Shown here: piece by piece, positions 58,819 to 64,000 of the stretch
Layout: each line of letters opens with the position of its first letter
Numbering within the stretch: position 1 is the first letter of the stretch
Assembly: GCF_026210795.1 (NCBI RefSeq)
Contig: NC_089447.1
Span: 1,056,501-1,120,500 of the forward strand
From: Rhizophagus irregularis
Lineage: Eukaryota; Glomeromycota; Glomeromycetes; Glomerales; Glomeraceae
Reading direction: 5' to 3'
DNA length: 64,000 nt
Made by a program: the position numbers and the translations under genes
The notes under the pieces: model-generated
What the model saw: only the letters and a program-made list of their open reading frames with translations
Told to the model about the DNA's origin: nothing
Databases searched by the model: none

Positions 58819-61315
58819 TTAAATAAATTCAAATTCTTGTTTAAAGGAATTTAAATCCCTTTCATCGCATTTAGATTCTAAATCAGGCCTATCTAAAAAT
58901 CCACAACACATTTTAAGTGTATCCCAGATATTCGAACTCATGCCTTTTTCAGTAATATTTTGAAACGAACTATTTTCAACGTTTAAACTATTATTTGTGA
59001 TCCCATCAGTTTCTCCGGCTTGCAGCGCAAGAGCAGCAAGTAAATGTTCAACCGCATCTCTATATTCTTTCATGTTAATGAAAGAAATGGCAAGATTATA
59101 ACGAGCACGAACATACGATGGGTTTATCTCGAGTGCATTAAAATAAGCATTAGCGGCTTTTTCGGGTTCACGAGCATTTGCCATTGTTGCACCAAGTTTA
59201 TTCCAAAGAAGGTAATCCTAAATAAAAGATGTAAATCAAATTATCCTTTAAAAAGGAATTAAAATTATAAAATGTTGAACTTACGTTCGGTCTCAAGGAA
59301 AGTGCAGATTGGAAACAGTCTATCGCCTTATTATATTCTTCCGATACATTGTATAATATTCCCAAACCAATTTGAACGTCTGGATCAAGATTTTCTCCGG
59401 GATTTAAAAGTGCTGCTTGTATAAACAGGTCCGTGAAAAATTTGTGAGGATCAACAAAATTTGCTTTTGCACGTTGCTGTTCTAATAATTTTTTATATTT
59501 AGAATTATGCTCAAACCAAGATTCTAATACATCATATACATCATCACGACGATATTCGTTCGTGTAAGAAACTGCTAGAGAAAGCCATGAATCCAATATT
59601 TGAGGATTCAAGGTTGCAGCTTTACGTAATGCTGCTATTGCTTTCGGCTCCTGTTCATTCTCTTGTTGCCTAGTACCAAGTTGATACCATGCATATGAAT
59701 CATTCGGATCAAGTTGAACCTTCGCTTCTAAAATCAATATAGATTCTGCTAGATTTTGACCTTTCATTGACGAAAGATTTGGCATATTAAGGAAAGGATT
59801 ATTTTGAGAAAATTCGTAATCGTTATAATTGTATGAATATCCCGAACTAGTAGCTTGATAATTTTCCCAATCTTTTTTTAAATCTTCCATAGTTTGATCA
59901 ACAGATTTTTCTAATGAAAAATCTTTAACCCAGTTATCTGATGCTGTTCTTGTACTGGAAGTATCATTTATTTGATTGTCAGTTTTTTGAAATTCTGTAG
60001 CCCAATCACTTTCTCCATTTTTTGTAGTACCTGAAAATCTAGTATTTTCATTAAATTCTCGAGTCCATGAATTTGTCTGTTTATTTGTAAATTCCGAAGC
60101 CCAATTATTATTGTTTTGCTGCTGACTAAATTCGGAAGCCCAATTTTCATTTGATATTGGGGCATTTTCAACAATTTTGTTACCTTCAATAGAAAGTTCT
60201 TGTTTACTCAATTTTTTCATGAATTGAAAAAATGATGAACTTTTAAATTTTGGGTTTGTTTCTCCTTCAACAGATGCAACTAACTTACTAGCTACGCTAG
60301 CTAATTCAGTTTTTGCATCCGCGGCTTCTTCTTGTTGTTTAAATTCATTTGCCCATGATTGTTCTTGAGCTTTAAATTCGGACTCCCAACTCGCACCTAT
60401 TACAGAAAATCATATTAAATAGAAGTATCAAGGTAGGTCTTATGATGATTTTCTTGAATACTTACTTTTCTTCGCATCCTCAAATGCCTGTTCAAATGCG
60501 GTTATCTCTTCAGGATGTATCTCGATATTTCCTGCTTGTCGTTGTTGTTGAAACTGAGATACCCAATTATCTAAAAGAAAAATATATATATATTTAAGCT
60601 TGTTAGTTACACGAACGAACAAGAAACCTCGAATAGCTAAAAGTCACTCACTTTGATTTTGAGCATTTTTGTAGATCATGTTGAATTCTTCAAATTCCGG
60701 ATGTACATGGTTGGGTATAATTTTTGGTTGTTTCAAAAATTCAACTGCCCAATCCCCATTTCTTGGTATGTCGTGTCTAATTGCTTCGAGTTCTTTACTC
60801 ATTTCGTCAAGATTATAAAGATTTGGTGGATGAGAAGATTCTTGTCCCGGATATTGAAAAAATTTTTGAGCATACTAAAAAAAAAAATTTCTTTAGTTTT
60901 CAATACTTGTAATAACCAAATTTGCAATGTTCCAATGTTCTTATCTTACCTCATCTTCTTGCCGATTAATATTTGTTTGTGTTCTAAATGCCTGATTTAA
61001 AAATTGCAAAATTAAAAATATAAACATTAGCGGTCTTTTTTTTTTTTGAAAAAAAAAGTACTTAAAAGAATATAACATACTCCTCTAGAAGAACCCTCGC
61101 CGTAACGTTCTGTTGAGAATTTATCCTAAAAGATCAAATGAAATTATTTAATTATTGTTACAATACATATACAATACACATGGATATATCTAAAAAAAGT
61201 GCATTTCGAGCAAAATTACATGTTGCGACGAACTATCTTGCGTAAATTGCTTCATAAGCCCAGTCATTGGGTTGACTGGTCCGCAACTAGCGTCTTCAGG
61301 AAACCACTGTGCCAT
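58819..61315 (-). CDS. PEX5: Peroxisomal targeting signal 1 receptor
   Basis: Seven exons: 61315-61220, 61125-61081, 60991-60950, 60874-60652, 60570-60466, 60396-59285, 59217-58819; 673 aa. PEX5 binds PTS1 cargo (SKL-like C-termini) and inserts into the peroxisomal import pore. The N-terminus MAQWFPEDASCGPVNP carries the conserved Cys11 that is mono-ubiquitinated for recycling. The first half has nine WxxxF motifs (DWAVEF, NWVSQF, SWESEF, SWANEF, NWASEF twice, SWTREF, DWATEF, NWVKDF), which bind PEX14/PEX13. The C-terminal half has the TPR repeats: ESILILEAKVQLDPNDSYAW, AIAALRKAATLNPQILDSWL, DVQIGLGILYNVSEEYNKAI and DYLLWNKLGATMANAREPEKA with ALEINPSYVRARYNLAISF. It is divergently arranged with EME1. 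Confidence 0.97.
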
Positions 61316-61554
61316 TTTTTGGTAATTATACTTTGGGCAATTATATGGTTAAGAAATTTTGAGTAAGAAAAAAAAAGTGAGTCCAGATAGTCGACATTTT
61401 TTTGATCTATTTATAATCTATTGCATGTGATAAATGTGACATGTAGATCGTTGATGTAATAACTATTCGGTTAAAAGCGGTTGAATCACGAATCACGTTT
61501 CTATCTCAACGCGTTTGTTATTCAAACATTCCTTATAATTTCGGAAAAAGTGTC
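61316..61554. promoter_or_regulatory. Bidirectional promoter, PEX5 / EME1
   Basis: 239 bp between the two ATGs, the shortest divergent spacer in the window. The centre (61440-61520) is GC-richer, with GCGGTTGAATCACGAATCACG. No specific factor site is claimed. Confidence 0.5.
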
Positions 61555-63923
61555 ATGGCAGATAGTATTGAGAAACTCAAAAATGACAAAAAGCTTCAAG
61601 TCATGGCAAGTGAAGTTCAAGCTATTTGCGGGGAAAAAAGTTTAGAAGAAATCCTTGTAGACCTTTATAAAACACAAAGCGTAGAACTCACGATTAATCG
61701 TATCTTTGATGGAAATGTAACTTTCTTTGCAATTTCCTTATTACAATTTTGAACTTTATATATTTATTATATGTTTATAATTAAAAGTTCCTTGAAGGAA
61801 CACGTTTAGATCCTTTGAAAGTTTCAAAAATTTCATTCCCTATCCACCTATTAAATGAGGATTACGTCACATCGACAAAAAACCAACCAATTAAAACTAA
61901 TTTTAATAATGAACTTTTATCAACAAATTCTGCAAAGACTAAGTAAGCGATTCGATAATTTTGGAGATTCTTTACTTTAATTCTTTAATTAATTCACGTT
62001 TTATAATAGTTCATCCACCTTTATTACTTCAGAATTTGATGATAAAGTATGTGATAACTTATATAATTAGTTTAATTAGTTTTATGTAATTTATTTTAAT
62101 CTCTTACGCCAAATTATTATTTAATATTTCAAAGCCCAGTTTCAAGAGATTACCATCAGATCTGGAATCAAATTTTATATTTTCCTGTTCCATAGATGAT
62201 AATATCAAACCAATTAAAAATTCAACCTGTTCAACTGGATTTTCAAAAAATCTTTCTCATATTCAAGATAGAAAAGAAAAGTCCTCAATTAATTTGACAA
62301 CGAAAAAAAACACAAACAGAAATAGTATAATCGATTTAACTGCTGAAGATGAAGATAGTGATGCGACTTTGAGATCAGAGGATTCACATGAACAAAACTT
62401 ACAAAAACCAGCGTATGAATTTCAGCCTAAAATAATATCGAATGAACATCAATCCAATGTATTAAAGTTAAATCAAGGAGAAAATAAGAATCTCATAGAA
62501 ACAACAATTGATAATCTAAATTATGATGATTCCGTAACGCATCAGAAACGTAAACGTAAGGACGTAGTGGGTCAGGCTAATGTAAATCCAAAAATGACAG
62601 AAGAAGATAAATTAGCTGCTAAAAAGATTAAAGAAGCCGAAAAATTGGAGAAGGTATTATTTATACTTTTTTTAAAAAATTTATCATTTTAAACTAATTT
62701 AATTTAATAACCAGAAAACTCAGAAGGAACAACAGAAATTGGAACGTAAAAGACAAAAGGAAGAACGCGAGGCCGAGAAAAAAAGGCTTAAACAAATTCA
62801 GGAAGTTAACAAAATCAAGGGCAATAAACTAGAAATATGTCGAGAAATAATAGTTGATGTTTCAAATGATTTATCGAGTAAATCTCTAGTTGATTACTTA
62901 CGGGATAATCCAAAATATAATTATATGACTATTAACACTTTTCAGCACGATATTCCTAATATTATTAAATGGCGAAGAAAAGTTACTGCAGAATGGGACG
63001 ATGAACTTTGTGCTTTCATGCCAATTCCAGAAAAGATTCAGGATGAATCGTTTTTATTGATTTATTTTGACGTGTCAGAATTTATCAAACTTATTAAAGA
63101 TGATAATTTATCAGAAAATATCAATAGATTAAGAGAAACTTTTATCAACAAGAAATTAGTTATATTAATTGAAGGTTATGAAAATTATTGTCGCAAGAGA
63201 AAAACACAAATTAATCGGAACTTTACCGATGCTGTTCGATTAGGTATAGAAGATCACGATGTCGAAGATATGGAAACCACTAGGGTTCCAACAAAAAAAA
63301 AGAAAAAGAATTATGAGCAAGAACCTGACCTCGAGGAAGTGGAAGAGAAGTTTTTGTGGTTGCAGATTATTGCGAAATGTCTTATTATTCACACAAAAGA
63401 TTTTGAGGATACAGCAGAAACGATAGGCATCTTGTCAACTGATATTGCAACTATACCATACAAGTAAATTATCTAATATCCTTTCCAATATTCTTATAGC
63501 ATTAATTTGATAATTTTCTCTTTTCATTAGGAATCGTAATTGTGATTTGAACTTTTGGGTTGAGGGACAAGTTCGTGTTGGAACAGGATCTAGTGATACT
63601 TGGCTGCGTATGTTACAAGAGATTCAACTTGTGACTGAGCCGGTAGCCAGAGGGATTATTAATATATATCCAACCGTCAAATCGTTATATGATGCATATA
63701 AGAAGTGTTTAACTAGAGAAGAAGCAGAAAGTCTTTTGTCGTTTGTTGAGGTAATTCTATCTTTCAGTTGTTGATTTTACGTGATAAATTTAACGTATGT
63801 ATTATTATTATTTTACAGATTCCTAATACTGGTTTTGCGCAACGTCGATGTATTAATAAACCTCTATCAAAAAAGATATATGAGATATTTATGGGAACTG
63901 ATCCGGATTATATAATTTCTTAA
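61555..63923 (+). CDS. EME1: EME1, non-catalytic partner of MUS81 structure-specific endonuclease
   Basis: Seven exons: 61555-61716, 61788-61942, 62010-62046, 62135-62653, 62715-63463, 63531-63750, 63819-63923; 648 aa. Mus81-Eme1 cuts branched DNA at stalled forks and recombination intermediates. The N-terminal half is disordered and includes the SUMO-interacting-like core IIDLTAEDED and a Lys-rich coi led stretch (AAKKIKEAEKLEKKTQ, ERKRQKEEREAEKKR). The ERCC4-like domain begins at LEICREIIVDVSNDL and contains IIKWRRKVTAEWDD, LLIYFDVSEFIKLI, VILIEGYENYCRKR and VEEKFLWLQIIAKCLIIHT. It lacks the GDxnERKxxxD active site, as expected of Eme1. The C-terminal HhH region is DTWLRMLQEIQLVTEPVARGI, YPTVKSLYDAYKKCL and FAQRRCINKPLSKKIYEIF. 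Both ends are inside the window. Confidence 0.95.
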
Positions 63924-64000
63924 AAATATTTATTTACATGAAGGAATTTAATTTTATCAAAAAGTAATTTTCTTTATCTCAAAGAACTTTATTCAAGATT

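Overview
The window is nuclear DNA of a fungus. It is very AT-rich, and most genes are cut by several short introns (roughly 50-290 nt) with GTAAGT/GTATGT-like donors and T-rich tails ending in TAG or CAG. Genes lie in both directions with no operons. Fungal markers include an ERG4-type sterol C-24(28) reductase, an Atf1-type bZIP factor, PEX5, PEX10 and Vid24/GID4. The combination of extreme AT content, asparagine runs, large gene-poor spacers and a bacterial-style class I RNase III suggests an arbuscular mycorrhizal fungus (Glomeromycotina, Rhizophagus-like). That taxonomic call is inference.

Layout. 0-12.3 kb: DUF218 membrane protein (+), C2-domain/proline-rich protein (-), a 3.6 kb spacer with decayed coding fragments, a TatD-family hydrolase (+), an uncharacterised protein with a recombinase-N-domain-like region (-), and PEX10 (+). 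12.4-15.9 kb: a five-copy 45-bp tandem repeat running into the 3' end of pantothenate synthetase (-), then a GH5 glycoside hydrolase (+). 17.2-24.7 kb: ERG4 (-), NAA38 (+), mitochondrial ferredoxin YAH1 (-), a universal stress protein (-), RNase III (+). 26-42 kb: CDC73 (-), TRM13 (-), GID4 (+), an MPN protein with a degenerate JAMM site (-), an STM1/SERBP1-family protein (-), RPN8 (+), dihydropteridine reductase (-). 43-52.6 kb: an Atf1-like bZIP (-), a long gene-free spacer, TRM8 (-) and dynamitin (+). 52.6-64 kb: a gene-poor AT-rich stretch with one small N/Q/R-rich gene (-), then PEX5 (-) and EME1 (+), the latter ending just inside the window.

The genes are mostly single-copy housekeeping functions rather than one pathway. 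Links across the window are peroxisome import (PEX5 cargo receptor and PEX10, part of the RING ligase that recycles it), tRNA methylation (TRM13, TRM8), and ubiquitin/proteasome functions (GID4, RPN8, possibly the MPN protein). Many neighbours are head-to-head pairs separated by 240-790 bp, which implies shared promoters.

Exon boundaries were placed by hand from splice consensus, reading-frame continuity and family motifs, and every multi-exon gene was checked for phase. No complete mobile element, CRISPR array, rRNA or intact tRNA was recognised. The strongest leads are the bacterial-type RNase III, the MPN protein that has lost its zinc-binding histidines, the tryptophan-rich segment in the STM1-family protein, and the tandem repeat that supplies the C-terminus of pantothenate synthetase.
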